Shown here: in pieces, positions 32,742 through 43,810 of the stretch
How positions within the stretch are numbered: position 1 is the first letter of the stretch
Layout of the letters: each line of letters begins with the position of its first letter
Source of the DNA: Eretmocerus hayati
Lineage: Eukaryota; Arthropoda; Insecta; Hymenoptera; Aphelinidae
NCBI GenBank assembly: GCA_029851415.1
Contig: CM056742.1
Coordinates: 77,180,748 to 77,244,747 of the forward strand
Direction: 5' to 3'
Length of the DNA stretch: 64,000 nucleotides
Position numbers and translations under genes: made by a program
The notes under the pieces: generated by a model
Database searches by the model: none
What the model was told of the DNA's origin: nothing
What the model saw: only the letters and a program-made list of their open reading frames with translations

Positions 32742-35700
32742 TTTCGACTTTTTCGACCATCCCTGTGGGCCCTGAGTCCCGTAGAGCCATTTCAGGCTTT
32801 TTTGGCCTATTTCGGAAAAATCACAGCTCCAACGGAATTTCATATTTTTACCTGAGCGCATTTTCCTCGTAAATGCAAGTACATCTCAGAAAGAAATTGC
32901 CCAAGGCCGATAATTGACCGTGACCACCTCTGAAAGCTATTTACTGAGAGCAAATTTTAGCGATATTTACGTCATCGTGTGGACGACCTAGGTCCAACTA
33001 GGAAGGTGATCATCGACTTTTGCCAGGGGTCATTCTGAAGGTCTTAAAAAACCCTACCATTTGACCACTGGTGAAAGTCGATTATTGTACTTTTTATAGG
33101 AGCTTTAGCAGTGGAAGAACGAGCATTCTTTTAAAAAATCGAAACTTTGAGGGTAAAATACTGAAAATGTCCATGATATTCATCTACCAAACTCCTCCAG
33201 TATGTTCTTTGAGGTGTCTACCTATACCAAAAAAATTTTTGGGAGGTCATTTCTCTTCTTTTTTTTCTAAACGCACCCCAAAATGCCGTTTGTTGCGATT
33301 TCCCCAGATACGTCATCATTTGCCATGGCCGCATATGCTTCCATCCCACTTAATCTGTGACAGAGTATATGGAAGTACTCCCCCAAGTACCCCCAAACAT
33401 GTATAAAAACTTGCGCGGACGATTCTCGAGCCAGGGGCGAGCTGTGGGTTATTTTTGCCGAGTCGAAAATGGGCCTCATTCTGGCCGTCTGAGCGCAGGA
33501 GGCCGTGAGCATGGTTTCACTCATTATAGCTCGCAAATGAAACATTGGGCTGGAATGGAGATTCAAACATACTCCTCCGACTCACGATGACCATCTGAAC
33601 ACAATTCCGAGGTCGGTTCAGCTCTAGAATGTCGTTTAGTACCTCAACAGTGTCAGAACCCGTCGACAGAATCTAAGTTCTTGAGGGGCAGAGGGACGAC
33701 TATTTAGGGCAAAACTGACCCCAGAATTGTGTATAGATGGTCATTTTCAGTCGGAAAAGTATGTTCGAATCTCCATTCCAGCGCAATGTTTCATTTGCGA
33801 GCTAGAATGAGTAAACCATGGTCACAGCCTCCTGCACTCAGATGACCAAAATCATGCCCCTTTTTGACATCGGCAAATATAACCCCCAGCTCGTCCCTGG
33901 CTTGAGAATCATCCCCGCAAGTTTTCATACATACTTGGGGGAACTTGGGGAAGTATTTCCATATACTCTGGTGCGAATTGAGTGGGATGGAAGCATATGC
34001 GGCCATGGCCAGTGATATGGTATTTGAGAAAATTGCAACAAACGGCATTTTTGGATGCAATTAAAAAAGAAAAGAAAGAAAATGACCTCCCAAAATTTTC
34101 TTTTGGTATAAGTAGACACCTCAAAGAACATACTGGAGAAGTTTGGTGGATAAATATCACGTACGTTTGTAGTATTTTACTCTCGAAGTTTCAATTCTTT
34201 CAAAAAATTCTCGTTTTCCCGCTGCTGTAGCTCCTATAAAAAGTACAATATCCGACTTCTACCAGTGATCAAATTGGAGGGTTTTTCAAGACTTCTAAAA
34301 TGACCACTGGCAAAAGTCGATTATCACCTTTCTAGTTGGACCTAGGCCGTTTACAAGATAACGCACGGTGTCCTTGAACCAACTTTAAATGAGTCGGAAG
34401 ACCACCTCGCCAAATATTTTCTTAAATGGTTGTTCAGGGCTCAAATAACATCCTCTGTTTTTAAAATCGCCTACGTTAGAATTTTCAAATAAATCAACTT
34501 TTATGATTTTTTTCTGAAAAAATTGTCAAAAAACGACTTTGACGCGCTTTGGTGATGATGAACGCTTAGTTATATGCTTTAAATTTCACAAAAATTTCGT
34601 CACAAAGTGCAGATGTTTCATGACACTCTATCCCAAACTATTCGCAATGTAATACGTAGAGGAAGGGATAGGCTCCGTGAGCTGTGACTAATGCTTGGGT
34701 AGAGAGTCAGATATGGCGAATATAGAAAGGTCCACCTATCTATATTGGGAAATTTGTCGTCTGCTCACGGCTCTGTCTTCTTCTTACTCACATTGGTCCT
34801 AATCATATGTACACAATGCCTTGGACTCTCGGCAAGGTCCTAATCGCGCAACAAAAGCTCTCACTCCGGTTCTGGAGAGCTTGCAGGTTCGTCATACCTG
34901 CTCCACATCTCGCATTTGAGTGGAGGGGGTAGCTCTATCGTAGTTCTAAGATGCCACGTGTTTGCTTTCATGCAGAGAATCGACTCAAATTTTGGGTATT
35001 GTGCATGAAAAAGGAGGTGGGAGTGCAGAAGCTGAAAAGAGACATGGAAGACTGCTCTAAAGATGTTCAGCAATTGACGGTCAGAATGATAGATTGCCCT
35101 ATCTGACTTACCTATGTCTGACATATAGATAAAGGTACTTTATCATTCTGCACGTCAATCGCTGAACATTTTTAGAGCAGTCTTCCATGTCTCTTTTCAG
35201 CTTCTGCACTCCCACCTCCTTTTTCATGCACAATACCCAAAATTTGAGTCGATTCTCTTCATGAAAGCAAGCACATGGCATCTTAGAACTACGATAGAGC
35301 TACCCCCTCCACTCAAATGCGAGATGTGGAGCAGGTATGACGAACCTGCAAGCTCTCCAGAACCGGAGTGAGAGCTTTTGTTGCGCGATTAGGACCTTGC
35401 CGAGAGTCCAAGGCATTGTGTACATATGATTAGGACTAATGTGAGTATGAAGAAGACAGAGCCGTGAGCAGACGACAAATTTCCCAATATAGATAGGTGG
35501 ACCTTTCTATATTCGCCATATCTGACTCTCTATCCAAGCATTAGTCACAGCTCACGAAGCCTATCCCTTCCTCTACGTATTACATTGCGAATAGTTTGGG
35601 ATAGAGTGTCATGAACCATCTGCACTTTGTGACGAAATTTTTGTGAAATTTAAAGCATATAACTAAGCGTTCATCATCACCAAAGCGCGTCAAAGTCGTT

Positions 35701-36225
35701 TTTTGACAATTTTTTCAGAAGAAAATCATAAAAGTTGATTTATTTGAAAATTCTAACGTAGGCGATTTTAAAAACAGTTGGAGGATGTTATTTGAGCCCT
35801 GAACAACCATTTAAGAAAAGATTTGGCGAGGTGGTCTTCCGACTCATTTAAAGCTGGTTCAAGGACACCGTGAACGTAAATATCGCTAAAATTTGCTTCC
35901 AGTAAATAGCTCCCAGTGGTTGCCAGGGTCAATTATTGGCTCTGGGCAATCTTGTTACCATAACTACTTGCATTTACGAGGAAAATGCGCCCAAGTACGT
36001 TGAAAAATATTGAATTCCGTTGGAGCTGTGATTTTTTTTAAAATAGGCCGAAAAAGGGTCTGAAATGGACCTCTTACGGGACTCAGGGCCCACAGGGAGT
36101 GTCGAGAAATCGTAAAAAAGATTTTTTGGAATATTTTCACATAGTACAGACACAAAAAGAATTCTTCAGATTTCTCCCCCCCCCCTCCCTGGTGACGATT
36201 TTGTCCAGCCTGCTCTAGAATTCCC
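32742..36225. mobile_element. Large foldback element, copy A (with nested insertion)
   Basis: The left arm (32742 to about 33665) is the reverse complement of 33720-34360 plus 35877-36130. Landmarks are the GTGGGCCCTGAGTCCCGTA block at both outer ends and CGTTTGTTGC near 33287 and its complement near 34035. The right arm is split by a separate foldback (34364-35872). The terminal GGTGACGATTTTGTCCAGC near 36190 matches copy C at 63285 in inverse sense, which places the true end near 36225. ORFs inside are mirrored on both strands and not coding. No transposase. Confidence 0.75.
34364..35872. mobile_element. Nested 1509-bp foldback with CACGGTGTCC tips and AACG duplication
   Basis: CACGGTGTCCTTGAACC begins the element and its complement ends it. 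The two arms (about 740 bp each) are complementary nearly to the centre at about 35120. AACG flanks both ends (34360-34363 and 35873-35876), and removing the element plus one AACG gives continuous sequence matching the other arm of the host foldback. No protein coded. The superfamily is not clear. Confidence 0.85.
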
Positions 36226-36305
36226 CATATATATTCTCACTCCAGCTGTTTGTTATCAATCAATCCGTCCTATGGAATTCGATTTCCACGATAACGAAAA
36301 AATTC

Positions 36306-36377
36306 GCCGGAACTCAGAATCGAACTGAGGACCTCATAATTATCAGCCATGCACTGTACCAACTCAGCTATCCAGGC
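36306..36377 (-). tRNA. tRNA-Ile(GAT)-like sequence, likely pseudogene or SINE head
   Basis: The minus strand has box A TAGCTGAGTTGG, box B AGTTCGATTCT, a perfect 5-bp T stem (CTCAG/CTGAG), an anticodon stem CATGG/TTATG with wobbles and loop CTGATAA (anticodon GAT), and an acceptor stem of seven positions with one mismatch. The 72-nt length is right. GAT anticodon is unusual for a nuclear tRNA-Ile and the setting is repeat-rich. The minus-strand continuation ends in GATTGATTGATAAC, so a tRNA-derived SINE is likely. Confidence 0.55.
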
Positions 36378-36477
36378 TGCTCAGATTTCCATGAACAAAC
36401 GATCGAGTTAGAGAAATAAATTCCAAGAAGTCTTGTCGTTTCAGGAGAATGAATCGCGACTAACTGTCAAGCGGAGG

Positions 36478-36790
36478 ACCAGACCTTTGGATCACCAATC
36501 TTGTCCAAAATTTTTTTACAGTTTAGTATTACCTAGAATATGGAGAATCCAGAGTAACTCCGTCAGATGGGCCTCCTGTTCAAAATTACAGCCCATGACA
36601 TTAACATTGCCCATATAGGCCCATGTTGAAAATGATATATATAGATATACTGGCAACGCTAACATTGTTGCTCGTAGCTCTGGACAGAGGGCCCATTTGA
36701 TGAAGTTACTCTGGATTCTTCATATTCTAGGTGGCACAAAAGTGTGAAAGAATTTTGGAAAGGATTGGTGATCCAAAGGTCCTCTCCCCT
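36478..36790. mobile_element. Small foldback element
   Basis: ACCTTTGGATCACCAAT... at 36484 is matched by its complement near 36780, and AATATGGAGAATCCAGAGTAAC near 36540 by its complement near 36715. The centre is AT-rich with a TATATAGATATA palindrome. Non-coding. Confidence 0.6.
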
Positions 36791-36884
36791 CGTGACTGTC
36801 AAGAGCATGCAGAGGCGAAACATCATTTCATTTTGCATTCACCGCGGAGTAATGATAGAACCACGCCCTAGTCACGCGCATATA

Positions 36885-37260
36885 CAGTATGTCCAAGAAG
36901 TACCGGACCGCCCCCCCCCCGTATCTCCCCAGGGTGACGTGCAAAAAAATGTTAAATACAAGAGCTGTCGGATATCGGATGAAGGTGGACCTTATGTGCC
37001 CCCAAACCCCCCAATTCGCACCATAGCGGCTAACTTCGAATTTTCTGATGGAAAATCCCATTTTTGACCTCAGCCACCGAAAGGACGGAGAATTTCATGT
37101 CCAGATTGGTCCCCATAACATTGGTCAAGGTGACCACCAGGAGTAAATGGGGATCATGATAACCTACGAAGTACCAGTTCCCCCGTATCTCCCCAGAGTT
37201 ACGTCTAGCAAAATAATGTTAGATACAACAGATGTTGTTGGATATCAAACAGTAGTTTAG
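36885..37260 (+). repeat. Degenerate direct repeat around CCCCGTATCTCCCCAG
   Basis: The block beginning GAAGTACCGGACCG at 36898 is repeated in degenerate form from GAAGTACCAGTTCC at 37168, including CCCCGTATCTCCCCAG and the AATGTTA.ATACAA word. Spacing is about 270 bp. A possible TIR or satellite fragment. Confidence 0.5.
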
Positions 37261-38306
37261 ATTGGGATTTCCAATTCGTGAGTCAAATCAACCAAAGAAT
37301 ACCCTGTTTCTGGCACATTCTCTCGAGTTCCATCATCCGTGTGGTACGAAGGACGGTCGGTGTCAAAATATAATCACTTGCAACCGAGTTGTTTGAGATT
37401 ATTATTGAGCACGAGACGAGCTTAAGCAGTGACAGATAACGCTATCACAGCGGTTGTATTGCATCACACACTATAGTTTAAAAGTTCCAACTCTGGACAG
37501 GGGCCGCTTTACTCGAGATTCTGAGTTATTGAGATGAATACAACAGGATTCTCTTCGTAATTCAATAAGCTAGGAGATATCGATTCGCATAATCACGACG
37601 AGACTTACTCGAAAATTCGAGCTGATTCAGACGCTTGTTGATGTTGACGATGTGCGGTAGTTAAAGTTCGTTGCTCCGACAGCGCAGAAAGAACTCGTCG
37701 AGATGATATCACGGCGAGGCAATGTTGTAACTCCGCATACTCTTTCATCGATTTCACTGTCCTTCGATCGTACTGGATGGAGGTTTGTTGAGAGAAACAC
37801 ATTGTGAATACTGATGGAATAACGGTCTGTCTTCGGTCTTAAACCAAATTCAAATTTAAGATGATGAAATTCTTCTTTCGTCCTCGAGATATAACGACGA
37901 GGATGTGATCTCTCTATTCGATTTTTGAGGACAGGGTTTTGGAAGCTGATAAGATCTGCAAGCTTCTATTATGAGGATTATTCATTCCGGACGTTCCGTC
38001 TACTTGGTTCTGTAGACGTCTCCAGGAGCGGGTTTCTGTAAAAAAATATGCACCAATGAGGATCACTCTCTTGAAAACATTTTTGAGGAATTCCCTTCAG
38101 AAAACACTGCCCCACAACTAGTGAAAATCAAAAGAATGCCATCGGTATACAAGTTTACAGAGATCACTGTCAACGCGCATTCTGAGATTCCATATAAACA
38201 GAAAACATCGAGTACAGACAAGCTGGTAATGAGCACGTCTGCCACTTGTCAAGGTACAAGTGTTACAATGGCTTATTGGTAAGAAAAGGCTGATAGACTA
38301 CATATT
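37261..38306. other. Spacer containing a degenerate Penelope 3' end
   Basis: Apart from the ribozyme-like remnant at 37984-38035, I see no gene. The 65-codon ORF at 37605-37802 has no motif. Confidence 0.35.
37984..38035 (-). ncRNA. Degenerate hammerhead-like motif of a Penelope element
   Basis: The minus strand has a 6-bp stem GTCTAC/GTAGAC around loop AGAACCAA followed by GGAACGTCC, laid out like the intact motif at 42951-42984. CTGATGAG is replaced by CTGGAGAC and GAAAC by GGAAC, so catalysis is not expected. Confidence 0.4.
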
Positions 38307-41218
38307 AGGGTGGTCCTTATTTCCCAAGTTTCCCCGAACCTTTCTCCCCCTTCCCTCTGGATACCTTTTTTGAGCCAAAAAATGACGAGGAAAATTTCCC
38401 CCGAACCTCTAGAGAGTAATTGAATAGTGCCTCAAGGAGCATCTTGTTTTGGAATTCGGGTGGGAAATCACTCTCTTCGTGATTTTCCCGTCCCCATGTT
38501 CGAGCTCTCGGAACTTGGTGTTGGTCCGTCAATGTGAAAGTATAGATACATATTTCCACGTGAAATTCGATGCTGAATCGAAATTCATCGTGACATTTGA
38601 ACAAGGATGACGCCCAACACTCGTAAGTTGCATCTTTCGACGCAGAGGACATTTCTAGCGCGTCTTCCTCGTCCAGTTCGAATGTTTCAGACGTCATTCG
38701 CTCCCTTGAGATTAGTCTGAGTGATCCAATTCTATGTATAAAAACGCGCTGAACCGAAGTTCATCGTTATTCCTGAGGTATGATGATGCCCTCCGTTGGA
38801 AAAATGCGTTTCTTGACCCAGAAAACACCTTAGCGCGTCTTCTACGCTCGTCACTTACTCTTTTAAGAATAGTCTGAATAATCTAATTTCATGTAACAAA
38901 AACACGCTGAATCGAAATTCATCGATATTGTTGAGATATGAGGAAGCCTGACGAAGGAAAATAAGATTTTTGACTCAGAAAACACCCCAAGCGCATCTTT
39001 CACGCCCAAATCGAGTATCTCAGACGTCACTCACTCTCTTGCGATTAGTCCAAACCATCCGAATTCATGTAAAAAAGACGCTCAATCAGAATTCATCATT
39101 ATTTTTGGAATTGAATAAGATCCAAGATAGGGAAACTGAATGTTCCTCCTCATACACAGTTAATCCCAGCGCATCCCAGGAAAGGATTGCAATATGTCCC
39201 AAGTCTCATGTTTGATCCAGTTGGTTCAGCAGCCCTGTCTCCTCTCGATAATCTCCAAAACTTGCAATTGCAACAAAAGAATCTAAAATCAGTCGATATC
39301 TGACATTCCTTTGTATTGGGAACTTTTCTGATACGAGGATGAGGAAATCAATCTTCATGCATGAGAAAGTCATTACTGATGTAATCATCGATACGCTCCT
39401 CAAGGCAAGAGCACTCACTTGTTACACTATTCTGATTGCGCTCCTTGGGTCAATATTGTTCAAATCCGAATACACTGGAGGAATTGAGCAATATATGGCC
39501 TGTCACTTGTTAATCTCAGCTGGATAGGATGTAACTGAGTGTTTGGTATATTTCAGCTCCGGGAATTATGGTTACAGCAGAAGAAATTTCTACATAGTCA
39601 GATTCTACATGGATTCGGACTCGGAAGGATACCGAAGAGTAATTCAGGGTCCCGTTGAGATTCGAGAAATTTGATCAATGTCCCAGGGTCCTTAATTATT
39701 CGCAACTCAATGAAAATTCGCGAGAGCTTGTCGTTGCTTGTCGTTAACTGCCAAACCGACCGACGTTAACCGACGCTATCAAAGGGCTGAGACTAGCAGA
39801 GGCTGGATTACGGGAGCGACCATAGGGTCACAAGGGATGCCGGGATTGCAGAACGTGAAGATTTGGTTCAATTACCGGCTGGAATGCACCAGCGAGCGTG
39901 CGTTACAATCTTCCCATGAGATAGGGGCCTCACCCGTGAGGGCTGGGTGCTTACGAGAATGGAGTTAGCCCAATTGATCTCTCCCTGGATTAGGCGGCCG
40001 GAGCGCAGAGAAGTCTCCGTGCGAGATACTCTTATCTCGCGTTTATTGGAGGTAATTTCGACAAGACGTCAATGACAAATTTCAACTGAACTTCAATTTT
40101 GACGTTATAGTCAGAACCTTTGGGGATGATTGTGGAGAGAGGTTGTCACAAATCCCAAAGAACCCATATGAGACCTTGAAAAATAGTCCTTCGATTTCGG
40201 CAGGAACTATTTCTTATCACTCAGAGACCAATATGATGTCAGAAATGAAGATGAACTCTGGTTTGGCATGACTTTGGGATGATGAGACTATTTTTACGTG
40301 TGACTGCTGAGACCCTTAAGTCAGACGGAAAAAGAGCGCAGAAAATTCTTACCGCCCCAGAAAACGCGATCCCCTCGCTGTAAGCGTGATTGTACCTCTA
40401 AAATAACGATGAATTTCGATCCAGCGTGTTCCGTGACATGGGAGTAGATCGATTAGACTAATCTCAAGAGAGTGAGTGATGTCTCAGATACCCAATTCAG
40501 GCGTGAAAGACGTGCATAGGTAGTTTTCTGGGTCAAAGAGTGGATTTTTCTCACGTTAGGCGTCATCATACCTCAACAATATTGTTCAATTTCGATTGAA
40601 CGTGTTTCTCCGCATGAAATTAGATGGTTGAGACTAATCTCAAGAGAGTGAGTGAAGTCTGGGACAATCGATTCGAGCGAGAAAGACGCTCTTTGGGTGT
40701 TTCCTGGGTCAAAAATGCAATAATTCACATGCTAGGCGTCCTCATACCCCAAGAATAACGATAAACTCCGACCCAGCGTGCTCTTTTACATGGAATTAGA
40801 TCATCCAGACTCATGTCAGGAGAGCAACTGTGATGTGAGATACTCGAATTGAACAGGAAAGCCTCGCTTGAAATGTTTCTCGCATCGAAAAATGCAACTC
40901 ACGAATGTTTGACGTCATCCCAATTCAAAAGTCACGATGAATCTCAATTCAGCATCAAATTTCACATGAAAATATGTATCCTCAACTTACATTGGCGAAA
41001 AACACCAAGTTCCAAGAGGTTGAACATGGGGATGGAAGAATGACAAAAAGAGTGATCTTCCACCTGGATTTCAATACAAAATGCTATTTGAGGCACTATC
41101 AAATCACTCTCTGGGGTTCAGGGGAAATTCTCTCCGTCATTTCTGGCTCAAAAGGGGTATCCAAAAGGGGAGGGGGGAACAAGGATTGGTGGAACTTAGG
41201 AAATAAAGACCTCCCTAG
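38307..41218. mobile_element. Foldback element with internally repeated arms (2.9 kb)
   Basis: The left tip AGGGTGGTCCTTATTTCC is matched by the complement of the right tip near 41218. The arms (38307-39160 and 40350-41218) are made of degenerate units of about 180 bp that share a GAATTCATCGTTATT-like word and an ACTCACTCTCTTG-like word. Mirrored ORFs (38317-38697 and 41099-41302) are not coding. Between the arms lies an unrelated centre. Confidence 0.65.
39720..40060. other. Unexplained GC-richer block in the foldback centre
   Basis: This block differs in composition from its AT-rich neighbours. It has local inverted repeats (CCTCACCCGTGAGGGC; GAGATACTCTTATCTC) and a 76-codon plus ORF without motif. 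It could be a captured structured RNA or exon. I do not recognise it. Confidence 0.3.
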
Positions 41219-42950
41219 ATGATGAATTGAATTGAATTCGAATATATTAATCCAGGACTGAGGACACATTGGTCCTTCATAGTCCAAGCATAATACAACC
41301 ATTTTACATAAAATATCATAAGGTTCTTAGTAAGTGCATGGAGTATATCCTATGCATAGATAAACAACACAAGAGAGAGAAAAAGGAACAGTAGTAATAA
41401 TAATAATAATAATAGTGATAAGAGAATGATGCTAACAGGCTTCATACATTGAGATGGTAAATCGCTCTGTCCATACTATAAAGACATACGCAAGCCCAGG
41501 ATGAACATTCTCACAATCACACAACGCTCAAAAACGCTCATCATGCTCAAATGTGAGTATATGATTACTCAACACGGCCTTGAAACAGTTTTTCTTAAAG
41601 TGAGTTCGAATTTCTCCAGGGACCAGGTTCCATTTACGTGTTATAGCGGTTTGGAATGAATTTTCAAAAGTATCTGTGCCAGCGAATTTAGAGACGAGAT
41701 TGAGAGCCGAGGCTCTTTTAGAGCTTATTTTCTCTATCGGTCTGGAAGGAAAATTATTAGCCAAAGACTCTGGCTCATTGTGATGTAGAATACTAGCAAG
41801 AAGACAAATGCAAAGACAGTCTCTCCTTTGTGTGAAAGACATGATGTCATTATCTTTGTACACAGCAGAGATGTGGTCAAATCTTCTAAAGCCGAACGCG
41901 AAGCGCAGTGCGGCAATTTTGCATCTCGTGAGCTTACAGATGAGTTCCTTGGACAGATCTAACGATGAACCCGCACAATCATCAAAGTAGGGGAGGACGA
42001 GTGACTTGACCAACATTAATTTTGTATTATGAGGGAGACTATCCTTGCATTTTCTCAATTTGAAAAGGGCAGCGAATGATCTACGTGTTGTGATACAACA
42101 TTGTTCATCCATGGAGAGCTTACTATCAAGAGTTACCCCGAGGATTTTAATACTTTCACTGTGTTCAATAATTTGTCCATCTGTGATTACTGGCGGAGGG
42201 GGTGATTCTTCAAGCCGTTTCAAGAAGGACGTAGACCCGAACAACATCGCTTTCGTTTTGAATTTATTTATCTTTAAACCGCTCCGAATAGTGTATTCAT
42301 GAATATTTTCTGCATCCTCGGTGACTGTCCTTACAATTTCTTCGACTTCCTTCATATGTCCTGAGTAGTAGAACGTAGCGTCATCTGCGTATAGGTGGTG
42401 GAAACAATGCTGCAGAACATCTCGCAGATCAACTATGCTTAGAGAAAAGAATGGAGGGCCGACTCTACTTCCTTGAGGGATCCTTGAATACCTTCTCGCT
42501 GGCGCGGAACGCTGCCCAGAAGGAGACACAATAGTCTGAATACGATCTTTCAAGAAGGATGTGCCCAGTTGCAGGCCGAGTCGGAAAACCCGGTACGGCT
42601 TAATTCACTCACAAATAGATAAATATTCACAAGATCGAAAGCTTGCGAGAAATCAATGGCCATTAGCAACATGACTATTTCTCGATCCATAGCCTCGCGA
42701 ATGTCGTCTGTTATTTCAATTAGCGCGGTATGTGTGCTGTGTTATTTCTTGAAACCTGATTGTAGTGGATCAAGCAGCTTGTTCGAGTTTACGAACTCAT
42801 CAATTTGCCTCAGAGCCAGGGGCTCTAAAATTTTCGAAACTGAACTGACATTATTGATGTACAAGTTGAACCTTTGGTCTCATCGATCTTGAAGGACGGT
42901 GGGGAACTAAATAAATTCCCAAAATTTCATGATGGAAATTTTATTGCAAC

Positions 42951-42984
42951 GTTTCGTCCACTAGGTTTTGTGGACCTCATCAGG
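42951..42984 (-). ncRNA. Hammerhead ribozyme core
   Basis: The minus strand reads CCTGATGAG, a 6-bp stem GTCCAC/GTGGAC closed by AAAACCTA, then GAAAC: the conserved CUGAUGA and GAAA boxes with stem II between. Hammerheads are known in the pLTRs of Penelope-like elements. A following hairpin (AAAATTTC/GAAATTTT) lies where stem III would be. The cleavage-site side is not resolved in this single copy. Confidence 0.7.
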
Positions 42985-43282
42985 CTTCAGGTTTCTGTTT
43001 CGACATATGTATAAAGATAGAAAATATGAAAATTTTTTACAAATGATGGATGTATAAATATTTAAGATGCGCAACTTACGTTATTCTTTAGATCGTCATG
43101 ATATTTTGGACGATCTTGTAATAGAGCACAGACATAACGTCTGGCTCCTGTCAATACAAGTAAACAGAGTGAGTCATCGGTCTCATTTTTCACTCATATT
43201 TATATTAGCGCGATCGCAGTGTATAGTAGGTGACATATATATAAAAAGTAGTGCATGTGGGAGAGAGAAAGAGAGCGGGGGG

Positions 43283-43810
43283 TCAACGAGCTTTGTCAGC
43301 CGTTGCCCACAACGGGTTATATACTTGACTGAGATTTTGAATATCGTCTTTTCTATTGATGCAATTCTCATCGAATTTTATATGGATCATTTCAGAAATC
43401 AACCGTTTTTTCCAATTTTTCTCTGTGTCTAAAATTTTGGTTTGATCCCAATGGAAATCGTGTTTATCATTTAGTCTGTGAACAGAAACTACGGACTTTT
43501 TATCTTTGTTTGTAATATGATCTTTAATGCGTGTACCTAGTTGTCTTTTTGTCTCTCCCACATACGTTGCTGGGCAATCTTTACACTGAAATTTATAAAC
43601 AACACCAGTTTTGCTAAATTTATCTAGTTGGTCCTTACCTAATTTTACTATTGAGCTTAATGACTTGGAAACTTTTGGAAGAGTGTGAATATCGTTATGT
43701 TTGAACAGAGCATTACATTTTTCGAATAAGCGTTCGTGGTATGGAATACAAATTTTGTTCTGGCCAGCATATAGAATTTGGTTGCAACGTATTCTTTCTG
43801 CTCTGTTCAT
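43283..43810 (-). CDS. Penelope GIY-YIG endonuclease fragment (175 aa)
   Basis: C-terminal part of a Penelope-like Pol. The GIY-YIG nuclease follows VVYKFQCKDC (the GIY side with a CxxC that many Penelope proteins have), then TYVGETKRQLGTRIKDH (YVGxT...L..R...H). The RT that should precede it is missing because the element is truncated at 43963. The ORF itself is open to a natural stop. It nicks the target DNA in an intact element. Here it is a non-functional fragment inside a LINE. Confidence 0.85.
   Translation of the reverse strand: MNRAERIRCNQILYAGQNKICIPYHERLFEKCNALFKHNDIHTLPKVSKSLSSIVKLGKDQLDKFSKTGVVYKFQCKDCPATYVGETKRQLGTRIKDHITNKDKKSVVSVHRLNDKHDFHWDQTKILDTEKNWKKRLISEMIHIKFDENCINRKDDIQNLSQVYNPLWATADKAR

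Noticed and set aside
33071..34230. Several ORFs near 33.1-34.2 kb
   Set aside because: They mirror each other across the foldback centre and have no known motif.
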